DNA from: DASWJZ01 sp963846475
Lineage (GTDB): Bacteria; Pseudomonadota; Alphaproteobacteria; Rhizobiales; Afifellaceae
Assembly: GCA_963846475.1 (NCBI GenBank)
Contig: CAWJVZ010000004.1
Coordinates: 868,001 to 932,000, forward strand
Direction: 5' to 3'
Length of the DNA stretch: 64,000 nucleotides
This document shows positions 1 through 9,919 of this stretch, piece by piece. Numbering within the stretch: position 1 is the stretch's first letter; every line of letters begins with the position of its first letter. The translations under genes were made by a program, and so were the position numbers. Under the pieces are notes generated by a model. The model was not told the origin of the DNA. It did no database searches and saw nothing but the letters and a program-made list of their open reading frames with translations.

Positions 1-329
1 AGGCCGGTCTGGCCGTGTTCGATCAGATACTTGAAGCGGCGGTTGGTGTCCTCGCCGGTGCCGAAGCCGGCGATCTGCCGCATCGTCCAGATGCGGCTCC
101 GGTACATCGTCGGGATAAGGGCCGCGGGTGAAGGGATAGCGGCCGGGCAGGCCGATCTCGTCGAGCGGAATTTCGGCGGACGTCGGCGGCGGTGTAGACG
201 CGCTTGACCGGGAAATCGCCGGTCGTGAAGAATTCCGGCCGGCGCTCCGGCTGTTTCTTCAGGAAGGCGGCGACCTCGGCCGCTTCCCAGTCGGCGACCT
301 CGTTGGCCAGGCGCTTCAGCGGGTCCTGC

Positions 330-343
<14 letters not shown>
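1..343 (-). CDS. hcmA: 2-hydroxyisobutyryl-CoA mutase large subunit, N-terminal part (runs off window)
   Basis: This is the N-terminus of the substrate-binding (large) subunit of a coenzyme-B12 acyl-CoA mutase; the gene continues past base 1. After the two probable indels are bridged, the protein shows the mutase entry region GLPGRYPFTRGPYPTMY and the stretch MRQIAGFGTGEDTN. In methylmalonyl-CoA mutases the residue after MRQ is Tyr. Here it is Ile (codon 72-74), the residue known to define 2-hydroxyisobutyryl-CoA mutase (Ile90 in Aquincola HcmA). The second diagnostic residue, Asp117, would lie just outside the window. The start codon at 343 overlaps the end of meaH by 14 bp. Frame breaks lie near 178 and 111, each one extra base, so the annotated span is not one open frame. 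The family is certain; the 2-hydroxyisobutyryl specificity rests on Ile and on operon content. Confidence 0.85.
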
Positions 344-1312
<969 letters not shown>

Positions 1313-1316
<4 letters not shown>

Positions 1317-2750
1317 CCGCCGCGGGTCCCTTCCAGCTCGGCCCGCATGTCGCGGAAGACGGCGCGGTCGTCGACGACGCGGCGCGCCTTGAAGTCGGTG
1401 CGCGGGATGGAGCCGGGATCGACCACCTCGACCATGGCGCGGATGCCCAGCACCTTTTGCATTTTCCGCGCCACGGCGGCGCGGTAGCCCTCCAGCGCTT
1501 CCGGGCCAGCGGCGGCAGTCGGCGGAATCCGCCTCGACCTTGAGCAGCAGCTCGTCCATCGCGGCGTCGCGGGTGATGACGATCCGGTGCTCGCCGCCGT
1601 AGCCCGCCGTCTCGTTCAGCGCAGCGTCGATCTCGCTGGGATAAATGTTTTCGCCGCGGATGGTGAACATGTCGTCGATGCGGCCAAAAATTCCCTGCGG
1701 CAGGCGCGGATAGGTGCGCCCGCACGGATTTGGAGCGTCGGTCCACAGCGTCAGGTCGCCAGAGGCGAGGCGGATCATCGGCTGCGACGTCCGCTCCAGA
1801 TGCGTGTAGACCGGCGTGCCCCGCTGTCCGTAGGGCACCCGGCGCATCGTCGCGGGATCGCAGACCTCGGTGTAGACGATGTCCTGCCAGCACAGCATCC
1901 CCGGCGTCTCGGCCGAGCCGGCGACGTTCATCCACGGCGTCATCTCCGCCATGGAGCCGCTGTCGAAGACTTTTGCGCCGTAAAACTCCTCGATGCGGTC
2001 GCGGACACCGGGAATGGAGGCGCCGGGCTCACCCGAAAAGATCATGGCGCGGAGGCCGAAATCGCGGGGGTTGAGGCCCTCGTTGATCGCCGTCTGCGCG
2101 AGATGCAGCGCGTAAGTGGGGGTGCCGTAAAAGCCGGCGGGTTTCAACATAGCGAGCCACTGGGCGCAGCGCACGCTCATCCCCGGCGCGCCCGCGCCGA
2201 AGGGGAACGCCTTGGCGCCGAGCCGCTCGGCGCCGGCGAGCGCGCCCCAGCTTCCCATGTAAAGGCTGAAGATCGCGGCGATGCAGATCATGTCGCCGGG
2301 CCTGATCCCCATCGCCCACATGATGCGCGCATGGGCGTTGGCGATCGCCCGCCAGTCGCCGCGGCCGATGGCGAAGGCGGTGGGCCGGCCGGTCGTGCCG
2401 CTCGTCCCATGGATATGGAAGATTTCCCGGTCCGGCACGCAGAGATAGTCGCCGAAGGGCGGCGACCGGGTCTGGGCATCGCGGAGGTCGCTTTTCTGGA
2501 CGACGGGGACCTTGTCCTCGAAATCCTCCAGCGAGCGGAGCTGGCTCGGATGGAAACCGGCCTCGTCCCATTTCTGGCGGTAGAAGGGCGCGTTTGCATA
2601 GGCGTAGTCGCAGACGAGCCTCAGGCGCGCCAGGATGGCCGCTTCGCGATCCCCGGCCGGCATGGTCTCGCGCCGGGGGAACCAGTAGCGGCACCCGGCC
2701 GGGGGAAAGTAGCTCTCGTCGTAGGCAGGCGGAAAGCTCCAGGCCTCCAT
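1313..2750 (-). CDS. hcl: 2-hydroxyisobutyrate-CoA ligase, PaaK-type adenylate-forming enzyme (one frame break)
   Basis: This ANL-superfamily acyl-CoA ligase of phenylacetate-CoA-ligase shape would activate 2-hydroxyisobutyrate with ATP and CoA to feed the mutase encoded beside it. The ATP/phosphate motif HIHGTSGTTGRPTAF lies near residue 115. Further on are YGTPTYA, FSGEPGAS and the PaaK-type hinge region GRIDDMFTIRGENIYPSEID. A single extra base near 1505 shifts the frame in the last quarter. Reading on in the corrected frame restores a normal C-terminus ending in a TGA that overlaps the meaH ATG. The gene begins 3 bp after the hcmB stop. The family call is firm. The substrate is inferred from the hcm genes around it; a phenylacetate-like substrate is the alternative. 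Confidence 0.75.
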
Positions 2751-2753
2751 GGG

Positions 2754-3162
2754 TTAGCGCGCCCCGCGCTCGGCGACGAGCCGCTTGAGCGTGTCGATGA
2801 TCGCCTGGGGTGGCGTGTCCTGCAGCATGACCTCGCTGACGCCCAGCCGTCTTCAGTTCGGCCACGTCCTCGTCGGGCATGACGCCGCCGGCGACGACGA
2901 TGAGGTCCTCGGCGCCTTGCTCCTTCAAGAGCCTGAAGATTTTCGGGAACACGGTGAGCTGGACGCCGGAGAGGAGACTGACGCCGAGCACGTCCACGTC
3001 CTCCTGGATGGCGGCGGTCACCACCTCGTCGGGCGTGCGGTGCAGGCCGGTATAGATGACGTCCATGCCGGCGTCGCGGAGCGCCCGCGCCACGACCTTG
3101 ACGCCGCGGTCGTGGCCGTCGAGCCCGACCTTGGCGAGAAGCACCCGGATCGGCTGCTCCAT
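2754..3162 (-). CDS. hcmB: 2-hydroxyisobutyryl-CoA mutase small, B12-binding subunit (one frame break)
   Basis: This free-standing cobalamin-binding domain is the partner of HcmA. It has the B12-binding signature LAKVGLDGHDRG (His is the lower axial cobalt ligand), followed by GVSLLSG and GGVMPDED. The corrected length is 135 residues, the usual size of HcmB; in ordinary bacterial MutB this domain is fused to the large subunit. I start it at the internal ATG at 3162 because GGGAGGAG lies five bases upstream; an ATG eight codons earlier lacks a ribosome-binding site. An extra G near 2843 breaks the frame. The corrected frame gives LQDTPPQAIIDTLKRLV and a TAA at 2756-2754. This is the first gene of the operon. 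Confidence 0.88.
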
Positions 3163-3355
3163 CCGCTCCTCCCGTTTTGCCGCCATACAAGCCGGGTTTT
3201 TGCGGATTGTCGATCAGGGGCGAGAGGACGACAGAAGCGGAGGCGGTCTTCGGGCCCGGCTGTGCTGGCAGTCTGGAGCAAACCCCTCTCCGGCACGCTA
3301 AATCGCTGTTACAGGGATTCAGAGACCGGGCCGCGCAGTTGACGATCGCCCCCGG

Positions 3356-4987
3356 TCAAGCCGCCCGGATCTTGATGCAGTTCCGTCCAGAGTTCTTGGC
3401 ATCGTAGAGCGCCTCGTCGGCCAGCCGAATACAAGTCTCCAAATCAACCGCGCCCGCCTCGACGACTGCCAAACCGAAGCTGGCCGTGACCGACACGTCG
3501 CCCTTGATCGTTGTGACGCGGGTTCCTGCAATCGCTTCCCGCAGTCGCGCAACGATCTTGTGTGCATGCTCCAGGGCTGCTCCGGGCATCAGGATGATGA
3601 ACTCCTCGCCGCCAAATCGAGCGAGGATGTCCACGGTCCGGATATTGGATCGGCAGCGCTCGGCCACCATCGCCAGGACCATGTCTCCGGCTGCATGCCC
3701 GAATTTGTCGTTTACTCCCTTGAAGTGGTCAATATCGATCATCACCAGGGTCGATGGCGACCGGGAACGGCGTGCGCGTTCAAGTTCGCGTTCTGCGAGC
3801 TTCAGAAAACCGCGGCGATTGAACGTGTCCGTCAAGCTGTCCGTTTCGGATAGCCTTTCAAGCTCGCGCATCAAACGCTTGCGTTCGGTGATGTCCCGCA
3901 TGTTGACGACGAGCCCGCCTATTGCCGGCTCGTGCAGCAGGTTCTTGCCGATTACCTCGAAGTCACGAAGGCTGTTGTCGGCATGAACGGCCTGGATCTC
4001 GATAGTAGCTTTAGTTCCCGGTGCCGCGAGGATCGAAGTTAGGAACGCTTGCACGCGATCGATGCCGCCTGCCGGGATAAACTCCGAAAGGCTTCGCCCA
4101 ACCAGGTCTTTGGTTCTGTAGCCGAGTATTTGCCAGGCACTGGAACCTTCGTACATGAAGGTCCCGTCCTGATCGAGGATCGCCACGACGTCGGATGCAT
4201 TCCGATTCAGTGCCCGGTGCCGCTCCTCGCTTTGGGTAAGCGCCAGTGCCTCGCGAGCCGTTAGGGTAGCGAGTTTGCGGTCAAAATAGGCAGTAATCAG
4301 GGCCAACAGCAACAGAATGGACGTAGCACTGACGACCGCAACCGCGAGGATGCCGGGCTGGATCTCAGGACGTATTGAGCTTGTGACCCGGCCGTCCATT
4401 GCAAATCGTGCGGCCGCCATCGCCGTATAATGCATGCCGGCGATCGCGAAGCCCATTACCACGGCAGCAATCAGCCGCTCCCATGTCCGCCGTGTACGAA
4501 ATGCCAGCCAGAACGCAGCCGTTGCAGCAGTGACCGCGATCGCAACTGACGCGGTCACCAGCCATGGATCATAGCTGATGCTGACAGCCGGCATGCGCAT
4601 CGCGGCCATGCCGGTGTAGTGCATTGCAACGACGCCCAGTCCCGCCAGCATTCCGGAGGCTAGAAGTGGCCGAAGACCGTTTCCCCAACGGCTCACGATA
4701 TGCAATCCGGTGCCCGTCACTAACACGGGCAGCACAAGCGAGAGAAGGGTCAGCCACACATCGTATGTAGCTGGCATCGGCATGACGAACGCCAGCATTC
4801 CGACAAAGTGCATCGACCAGATGCCCCCGCCAAGGGCCCACGCCGCGGCCAGCAGCCACCAAACGCGCGTTGTTCGATCTGCGGCCAGCAATCGGCCAGC
4901 TAAATTCAAAGCAGTGAAGGACGCGAAGATGGCGACTGCGATCGACAGGACGACAAGCGTGCCGTCGTAATAACCCTTCAAAGCCAT
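3356..4987 (-). CDS. MHYT-PAS-GGDEF diguanylate cyclase (membrane sensor)
   Basis: This 543-residue inner-membrane protein probably makes cyclic di-GMP. An N-terminal MHYT sensor (about residues 1-235, seven hydrophobic segments) carries three signatures: MHFVGM at 59, MHYTGM at 122 and MHYTAM at 185. These motifs are thought to bind copper and sense a diatomic gas or redox state. A PAS domain follows (about 255-370), then a GGDEF domain (375-540) with an intact active site GGEEF at 459-463. The product-inhibition I-site RTVD (450-453) sits five residues upstream. No EAL domain is present, so it should synthesise and not degrade. It stands alone. The base composition looks somewhat less GC-rich than its neighbours, which may mean later acquisition. 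Confidence 0.9.
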   Translation of the reverse strand: MALKGYYDGTLVVLSIAVAIFASFTALNLAGRLLAADRTTRVWWLLAAAWALGGGIWSMHFVGMLAFVMPMPATYDVWLTLLSLVLPVLVTGTGLHIVSRWGNGLRPLLASGMLAGLGVVAMHYTGMAAMRMPAVSISYDPWLVTASVAIAVTAATAAFWLAFRTRRTWERLIAAVVMGFAIAGMHYTAMAAARFAMDGRVTSSIRPEIQPGILAVAVVSATSILLLLALITAYFDRKLATLTAREALALTQSEERHRALNRNASDVVAILDQDGTFMYEGSSAWQILGYRTKDLVGRSLSEFIPAGGIDRVQAFLTSILAAPGTKATIEIQAVHADNSLRDFEVIGKNLLHEPAIGGLVVNMRDITERKRLMRELERLSETDSLTDTFNRRGFLKLAERELERARRSRSPSTLVMIDIDHFKGVNDKFGHAAGDMVLAMVAERCRSNIRTVDILARFGGEEFIILMPGAALEHAHKIVARLREAIAGTRVTTIKGDVSVTASFGLAVVEAGAVDLETCIRLADEALYDAKNSGRNCIKIRAA

Positions 4988-5415
4988 GGGCCAGCATCAA
5001 CATAGGCGGCTAAACAAAAGCTTAACAATCCAGCGGATCTGCGCGAGACGCCTTCCAACGGCGCGACTTCACGTCCGCTTTGGAGAGCCGGCGAAGCGCC
5101 GCTTTACATCTGGATCGCGCCACAGAAAGGCTTCTCAAAGTTCGGCGCGCGCCCCAAGAACGGTAGGCGCGGCTAGTGGGGCCGACACCTGTCCGGCTGC
5201 TCTGTGGCTTGGCGCCAGGGTTTTCAGCGAGAGCTGTCGTCTCTCTGAATCGCCGTAGTTTCCTTGGGTTCTGACCAGCGGAAGCGCACTGCCGGCCTTG
5301 ACGCTTTGCGCGAAGAACTGGCCAGGGCAGACTCGGGGCGGGCCGCAGGGCCGCGGAACGATGAAGCACCTATATCTTTTGTGTCCTTTGCGCAAAATCT
5401 CGACAGGAGACCTCT
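4988..5415. other. 428-bp intergenic stretch, nothing convincing
   Basis: This lies between the diverging cyclase gene and the small secreted-protein gene. Short open frames exist on both strands, but none has a ribosome-binding site together with a protein-like composition. I see no repeat, RNA gene or clear promoter. The AGGAGAC just before 5416 serves the next gene. Confidence 0.5.
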
Positions 5416-5706
5416 ATGCACCGATTGCTGCTTGGCATCGCCCTCTCCTTCCTCGCCACGGCTTCGTCGGCGCAGCGGCCGTCGACCCTGGCCATGACCT
5501 GCGGCGAGGCGAACGCGCTCGTGCGCGCTGAGGGGCCGATCGTGCTCGGCACCGGCGGGCACACCTACGACCGCTTCGTGGCGATTCCCGGCTCCTGCCC
5601 GCGCGGCGAGCGGGCCCGCACCGGGCGGGCGCCGACCTTGGACGACGCCCAGTGTGCGCTAGCCTATGTCTGCAAGCCGGTGTTCAAGGACCTGAAGGGC
5701 TTCTGA
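5416..5706 (+). CDS. small secreted hypothetical protein
   Basis: This is a 96-residue protein with an N-terminal signal peptide (hydrophobic core LLLGIALSFLATA, likely cut after SSA). The mature part is basic and contains four cysteines (TCGE, GSCP, AQCA, YVCK), so it is probably periplasmic with disulfides. The ATG at 5416 is preceded by AGGAGAC. I do not recognise a family. It is the first of several small exported Cys-containing proteins in the window but does not share the motif of the pair near 47.7 and 49.6 kb. Confidence 0.6.
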   Translation: MHRLLLGIALSFLATASSAQRPSTLAMTCGEANALVRAEGPIVLGTGGHTYDRFVAIPGSCPRGERARTGRAPTLDDAQCALAYVCKPVFKDLKGF

Positions 5707-5859
5707 GGCTTGGGCCATCCGCCGCCTGAGCGCGGAGTGTTTCGTGCCGGGCTCCGGCGCGAAACCAATTCGGGTGGCGCTGGAAAAACGCCTGCAATGG
5801 AGACGCCATAGCTGTCCTCCGACGAATTCACATGCTCTGTGTTTCGGAGGAGCAAGAAA

Positions 5860-6000
5860 ATGGCCGCCAAGACCCCCCGCGTACTGCCCGAAGTGACGCT
5901 GCTGGAGAGGCTGGGCCTGTTTTTCGGCGGCGGAGCGCTGCTGATGATGGTGTCGGCCGAGGTCGCCTTCATGGGCTGGCTGTTCCTGCGCGTCAGCTGA
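5860..6000 (+). CDS. 46-residue single-span membrane protein
   Basis: This small gene starts at ATG 5860 with GGAGGA about eight bases upstream and ends at TGA 5998-6000. The product has a short charged N-terminus (MAAKTPRVLPEVTLLERLG) and one continuous hydrophobic stretch rich in Gly, Met and Val, ending in a basic C-terminus. It looks like a single-pass inner-membrane miniprotein. No family is recognised. It ends five bases before the convergent dehydrogenase gene, with no visible terminator between them. Confidence 0.5.
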   Translation: MAAKTPRVLPEVTLLERLGLFFGGGALLMMVSAEVAFMGWLFLRVS

Positions 6001-6005
6001 GGGGC

Positions 6006-7142
6006 TCAGGCCCGGAACAGCGCGGCGGCATCCGCCTCCGAGAGCACCGGCGGACGTTCCAGATCCGCCGCGAGCGTGATAGGGGCGCCCGTCGCGCCGC
6101 TGCTCAGGATGGCGTCCATCACCTCCAGCGCATGCAGCGCCAAGCGGCCATTAGCGCGGTGCGGCTTGCCGTCGCGGATGGCGGCGGCCATCTCGGCGAC
6201 GCCGAGCGCCCGGTGATTTGCCTGGCGCGGCTTTTCGGCCGGCCAGTTGACCGCGCCGAGCGGCATTTTTGCGGTGTCGTGGCCGATCCAGTCGCCGTTC
6301 TTCTCCGAGACCTCCACGGTTCCGCCGAAGAAATTCGGATCCGGGACGCGCAGCGACCCTTCCGTACCGTAAAGCTCGAGCGGCGGGTGGCTGTGCTTCC
6401 AAACGTCCCAGCTCGCCCCGAACATCACCTGCGCGCCGGACGAAAACTCCAGGAGCGACAGCGCGGTGGTCGGCGTCTCGACGGCGATGCGGTGGCCCTT
6501 GCGCGGCCCCTCGGCGCTGACGACGCGCTCGGCGAAGCCGGTGCCGGTCACGGCGACGACACGCGCCACCGGTCCGAGCAGGCTGACGAGGGTGGTGATG
6601 TAATAGGGGCCGATGTCAAGCACCGGCCCTGCCCCCGGCTTGAAGAAGAATTCCGGGTCCGGGTGCCAATGCTCCATGCCGTGCGACAGGACGAAGGCCG
6701 TGCCGGCGAGCACCCGGCCGATCTTTCCCTCGTCGATCAGTCGGCGCGAAAGCCGCGCGCCGGCGCCCAGAAACGTGTCGGGGGCGCAGCCGACCAGCAA
6801 CCCGCGGGCTTCCGCCTCGGCGACGATCTTGCGGCCGAGCTCGACGTCGGTGGCGAGCGGCTTTTCGGAGAAGACGTGCTTGCCGGCGGAGAGCGCGGCC
6901 AGCGACACCGCGGCATGCGCCGACGGCACCGTGAGGTTCACGACGATGTCGATGTCGTCGCGAGCGAGCAGCGTGTCGACCGGCATGGCTTCCACGCCGA
7001 ACGCCCTTGCCTGCGCCTCGGCGGCTTCGGGGCGGAGGTCGGCGATCGCCCGCACGCTGACGCCGGGCGAGCGCGGCGTGTTCTGGAGATAGATGGTCGA
7101 AATGTTGCCGCAGCCGATCAGGCCGATTCCGATGTCCCGCAC
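6006..7142 (-). CDS. Gfo/Idh/MocA-family NAD(P)-dependent dehydrogenase
   Basis: This 378-residue oxidoreductase probably oxidises a sugar or sugar alcohol delivered by the ABC importer encoded upstream. The Rossmann motif GLIGCGNIS is at residue 6. The family's EKP motif (SEKPLATD) is near 93, followed by the GPVLDIGPYY region that carries the catalytic Asp and Tyr. The start is GTG at 7142, preceded by GAGGAG; no ATG fits. It lies 11 bp after the TIM-barrel isomerase gene and is the last gene of the sugar operon. It resembles ThuB/MocA-type enzymes; the exact substrate cannot be read from the sequence. Confidence 0.85.
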   Translation of the reverse strand: MRDIGIGLIGCGNISTIYLQNTPRSPGVSVRAIADLRPEAAEAQARAFGVEAMPVDTLLARDDIDIVVNLTVPSAHAAVSLAALSAGKHVFSEKPLATDVELGRKIVAEAEARGLLVGCAPDTFLGAGARLSRRLIDEGKIGRVLAGTAFVLSHGMEHWHPDPEFFFKPGAGPVLDIGPYYITTLVSLLGPVARVVAVTGTGFAERVVSAEGPRKGHRIAVETPTTALSLLEFSSGAQVMFGASWDVWKHSHPPLELYGTEGSLRVPDPNFFGGTVEVSEKNGDWIGHDTAKMPLGAVNWPAEKPRQANHRALGVAEMAAAIRDGKPHRANGRLALHALEVMDAILSSGATGAPITLAADLERPPVLSEADAAALFRA

Positions 7143-7153
7143 GCCAAAACTCC

Positions 7154-7909
7154 TCACCAGGTCGCCATCGCCGCCCGCGAGCGGCGTGCAAAGCCTTCGT
7201 AGTCGGCGGGGTTGTCGTGCTCCAGGACGAGCAGATCGGGGTTGGCCACCTCGAGCGCGGGCACGATGCGTTTCCAATCGATCACGCCGTCGCCGATGTC
7301 GGCCCATCCGTCCTCGTTGGCCTTTTCCCCGGCCGGCGCCACGTCCTTGATGTGCACGGCCTTGATGCGGTCGCGGTATTTCTTGAGCCAGAACAGCGGG
7401 TCCTCCCCGGCCACGTGGAGCCAGCCGATGTCCGCCTCCCACAGGAGTCTCGGGGCGACTTCGAACATGCGGTCGAGCGGCGCGCTGCCGTCCGCCAGCG
7501 GGCGGAACTCAAAATCGTGGTTGTGCCAGGCGAGATCGAGATTTTCCGGCGCGAGCTTCTCCTGGAATTCGGCGAGCGAGCGGCCGAGCCGCCGCCAGCC
7601 CTCCGCGTCGCTCGGCCGGTGCTCCGGCGGGACCGCCGGCACGATGAGCAGCCCTATGCCGAGCTTCTGCGCCTGCCGGGCAACGCCGTCGCGGTCGGTG
7701 AGCAGCCGGTCGAGCGAGACATGCGCTGACGGGGCGCGGAGGCCATTCCGCTCGAGGCCGGATTTCAGCGCGTCGTGGTCCGCAAGCAGCGCGCCGTAGG
7801 GCTCGACGTTGCGATAGCCGAGGGCGGCGAGCGCGGCGAGCTGCGCATCGAGCGGCGGGAATTTCCGCGCGGAGTAGAGCTGGAAGGACAGGCGGTCGAG
7901 GACGTTCAC
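7154..7909 (-). CDS. sugar phosphate isomerase/epimerase (AP-endonuclease-2 TIM barrel)
   Basis: This 251-residue xylose-isomerase-like TIM-barrel protein of the IolE/IolI type probably isomerises the imported sugar or its oxidised form. Metal-binding positions typical of the fold are visible: the WHNHDFEF strand near 136-143, WEADIGWLHVAG, VHIKDV and LEHDNP. I start it at GTG 7909 because AGGAGT lies just upstream. An upstream in-frame ATG at 7948 would overlap the ATPase gene and lacks a ribosome-binding site. It sits between the ABC ATPase gene and the dehydrogenase gene, in the same direction, which supports a role in the same sugar pathway. Confidence 0.82.
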   Translation of the reverse strand: MNVLDRLSFQLYSARKFPPLDAQLAALAALGYRNVEPYGALLADHDALKSGLERNGLRAPSAHVSLDRLLTDRDGVARQAQKLGIGLLIVPAVPPEHRPSDAEGWRRLGRSLAEFQEKLAPENLDLAWHNHDFEFRPLADGSAPLDRMFEVAPRLLWEADIGWLHVAGEDPLFWLKKYRDRIKAVHIKDVAPAGEKANEDGWADIGDGVIDWKRIVPALEVANPDLLVLEHDNPADYEGFARRSRAAMATW

Positions 7910-7922
7910 AGAAGACTCCTGG

Positions 7923-9005
7923 CTAGAGGCGAGCACCGGTCGCGGCATCGAACAAATTCAGGCGGTCGGGTGGAAAAGCGAGCGGCAGCCTTTCGCCGAT
8001 CCGGACGGCGGCGTCGCCGTCAAGGCGGATGGCAAACGGCTTTCCGGCGAAAGTCGTCCACACAAGCGTCTCGGCGCCCATCGGCTCGATCATCTCGGCA
8101 ATAACGGAATGGCCGGGCGTGCCGTCGCCGCCGATCACGACATGCTCCGGCCGGATGCCGAGCACGACGGGCTGGCCGGGCGCAGGATTGCGGGCAAACG
8201 CGTAGCCGGCGACGTTCTGGCGAAGATTCTCCAGCTCGAAAACCGGCTCGCCGCCCTCCATAACGACATGGCCGCTGCGGAAATTCATGGCGGGCGAGCC
8301 GACGAAGCCCGCGACGAAACGGTTCGCCGGCTTGTGGTAGATGGCGCGCGGCACGTCGAGCTGCTGGATCACGCCGTCATGCATGACGGCGATGCGGTCG
8401 GCCAAGGTCAGCGCCTCGATCTGGTCGTGGGTGACGTAGATCATCGTCACGCCGCCGAGCTCGTGGTGCAGGCGCTTCAGCTCGACCCGGAGCTCCGCGC
8501 GCAGCGCCGCGTCGAGGTTCGACAGCGGCTCGTCGAAGAGGAAGACCTTGACGTCGCGCACCAGTGCCCGCCCGATGGCGACGCGCTGCCGCTGGCCGCC
8601 TGAGAGCTCTGCAGGCCGCCGCTTGCGGAGATCCTCGATGTGAAGGAGCCGTGTGGCTGAGGCGATCCGCCGCTCGATCTCCGCGCGCGGCACGCGGGCC
8701 ATCTTCAGCCCGAAGGAGAGGTTCCCCTCCACCGTCATGCGGGGATAGAGCGCATAGGACTGGAACACCATGCCGATGCCGCGGTCCTTCGGCTCCTCCC
8801 AGGTGACATTGCGGCCGCCGATCCAGATCTGGCCCTCGCTGACGTCGATGAGCCCGGCAATGGCGTTGAGGAGGGTCGATTTCCCGCAGCCGGATGGGCC
8901 GAGGAGGACGATAAACTCGCCTTCCTGGATGTCGAGGTCGGTGCCGGTGAGGACGCGCAGGCTGCCGAAGGAGACGGCGAGGTCGCGGATCGAGACGCTC
9001 GCCAT
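7923..9005 (-). CDS. sugar ABC transporter ATPase (UgpC/MalK family)
   Basis: This is a 360-residue ATPase energising a CUT1 carbohydrate importer. It has Walker A GPSGCGKST near 37, the Q-loop VFQSYALYP, the signature LSGGQRQR, Walker B FLFDEPLSNLD and the H-loop VTHDQ. A C-terminal TOBE/regulatory region of about 120 residues carries GIRPEHV, as in UgpC and MalK. It begins two bases after the upstream permease stop. One ATPase probably serves as a homodimer for the two permeases. Confidence 0.92.
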   Translation of the reverse strand: MASVSIRDLAVSFGSLRVLTGTDLDIQEGEFIVLLGPSGCGKSTLLNAIAGLIDVSEGQIWIGGRNVTWEEPKDRGIGMVFQSYALYPRMTVEGNLSFGLKMARVPRAEIERRIASATRLLHIEDLRKRRPAELSGGQRQRVAIGRALVRDVKVFLFDEPLSNLDAALRAELRVELKRLHHELGGVTMIYVTHDQIEALTLADRIAVMHDGVIQQLDVPRAIYHKPANRFVAGFVGSPAMNFRSGHVVMEGGEPVFELENLRQNVAGYAFARNPAPGQPVVLGIRPEHVVIGGDGTPGHSVIAEMIEPMGAETLVWTTFAGKPFAIRLDGDAAVRIGERLPLAFPPDRLNLFDAATGARL

Positions 9006-9007
9006 GC

Positions 9008-9919
9008 TCAGCCCTTCACCGCGCCGGCGGCAATGCCGCGGACGAACCAGCGGCCGGAAACGAAGTAGACGGCGAGCGGCACCAGGGCGGTCAGGATGGT
9101 CGCCGCCATGTCGACGTTGTATTGGCGCTCGCCCTGCGTGGTGTTGACGATGTTGTTGAGCTGCACCGTCATCGGCATGTTCTCGCGCCCGGCGAAGACC
9201 AGGCCGAGGATGAAATCGTTCCAGATGCCGGTCACCTGCAGGATGACGGCGACGATCAGGACCGGCGTCGACATCGGCAGCATCAGACGGAAGAAAATGG
9301 AGAAGAAGCCGCCGCCATCGATGCGGGCCGCCTTGAACAGGTCGATCGGCAAACTCGAATAGAAATTGCGGAACAGCAGGGTCATGATCGGCAGGCCGAA
9401 AGTGATGTGGATCAGCACGATGCCGGTGAGCGAGCTGTAGATCCCGATGGTCGAAAAGATGCGGACCAGCGGGTAGATGAACACCTGATAGGGGATGAAG
9501 GCGCCGAGGAGCAGCACCCCGAAAACGACGTTGGCGCCTTTCGGCCGCCAGAACGACAGCGCATAGCCGGTGATCGAGCCGACCAGGATCGAGAGGATCA
9601 CGCTCGGCACCAGGATGCGCACCGAATTGAAGAAGCCGACCTGGACGCCGTTGCAATTGCGGCCCGTGCACGCCTCCGCCCAGGCCTTGATCCAGGGCTG
9701 CAGAGTGGGCTCGAAGGGCAGCGCGAACAGGCTGCCGAGGCGGATCTCGCCCATCGTCTTCAGCGACGTCACGACCATCACGTAGAGCGGCAGCAGGAAG
9801 AACAGCGCGGAGATGACGAGGAAGGCGTAAAGGCCGATGCGGCCGGAGGTCAGCGCCTTCGGCTTGGTCCCCCACGCCTCCCGGAGCGCAAGCGGGGCGG
9901 CTTGGCTGACCGCACTCAT
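9008..9919 (-). CDS. carbohydrate ABC transporter permease (MalG type)
   Basis: This is a 303-residue inner-membrane permease with six predicted spans. The cytoplasmic EAA loop that docks on the ATPase is visible as FKAARIDGGGFFSIFFRLML. The start is taken at ATG 9919, which overlaps the stop of the other permease gene (ATGA); a further upstream ATG is inside that gene. An extended periplasmic loop contains two cysteines (EACTGRNCNG). It pairs with the permease encoded just upstream to form the heterodimeric pore. Confidence 0.9.
   Translation of the reverse strand: MSAVSQAAPLALREAWGTKPKALTSGRIGLYAFLVISALFFLLPLYVMVVTSLKTMGEIRLGSLFALPFEPTLQPWIKAWAEACTGRNCNGVQVGFFNSVRILVPSVILSILVGSITGYALSFWRPKGANVVFGVLLLGAFIPYQVFIYPLVRIFSTIGIYSSLTGIVLIHITFGLPIMTLLFRNFYSSLPIDLFKAARIDGGGFFSIFFRLMLPMSTPVLIVAVILQVTGIWNDFILGLVFAGRENMPMTVQLNNIVNTTQGERQYNVDMAATILTALVPLAVYFVSGRWFVRGIAAGAVKG

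Noticed and set aside
3163..3355. Cobalamin riboswitch upstream of the B12 mutase operons (also 54510-54565)
   Set aside because: No B12-box-like sequence was recognised, and the gap before mutA is too short.
4988..5415. Short open frames of 86-115 codons in the gap before 5416
   Set aside because: They are Arg/Ser-rich, overlap one another on both strands and lack ribosome-binding sites.
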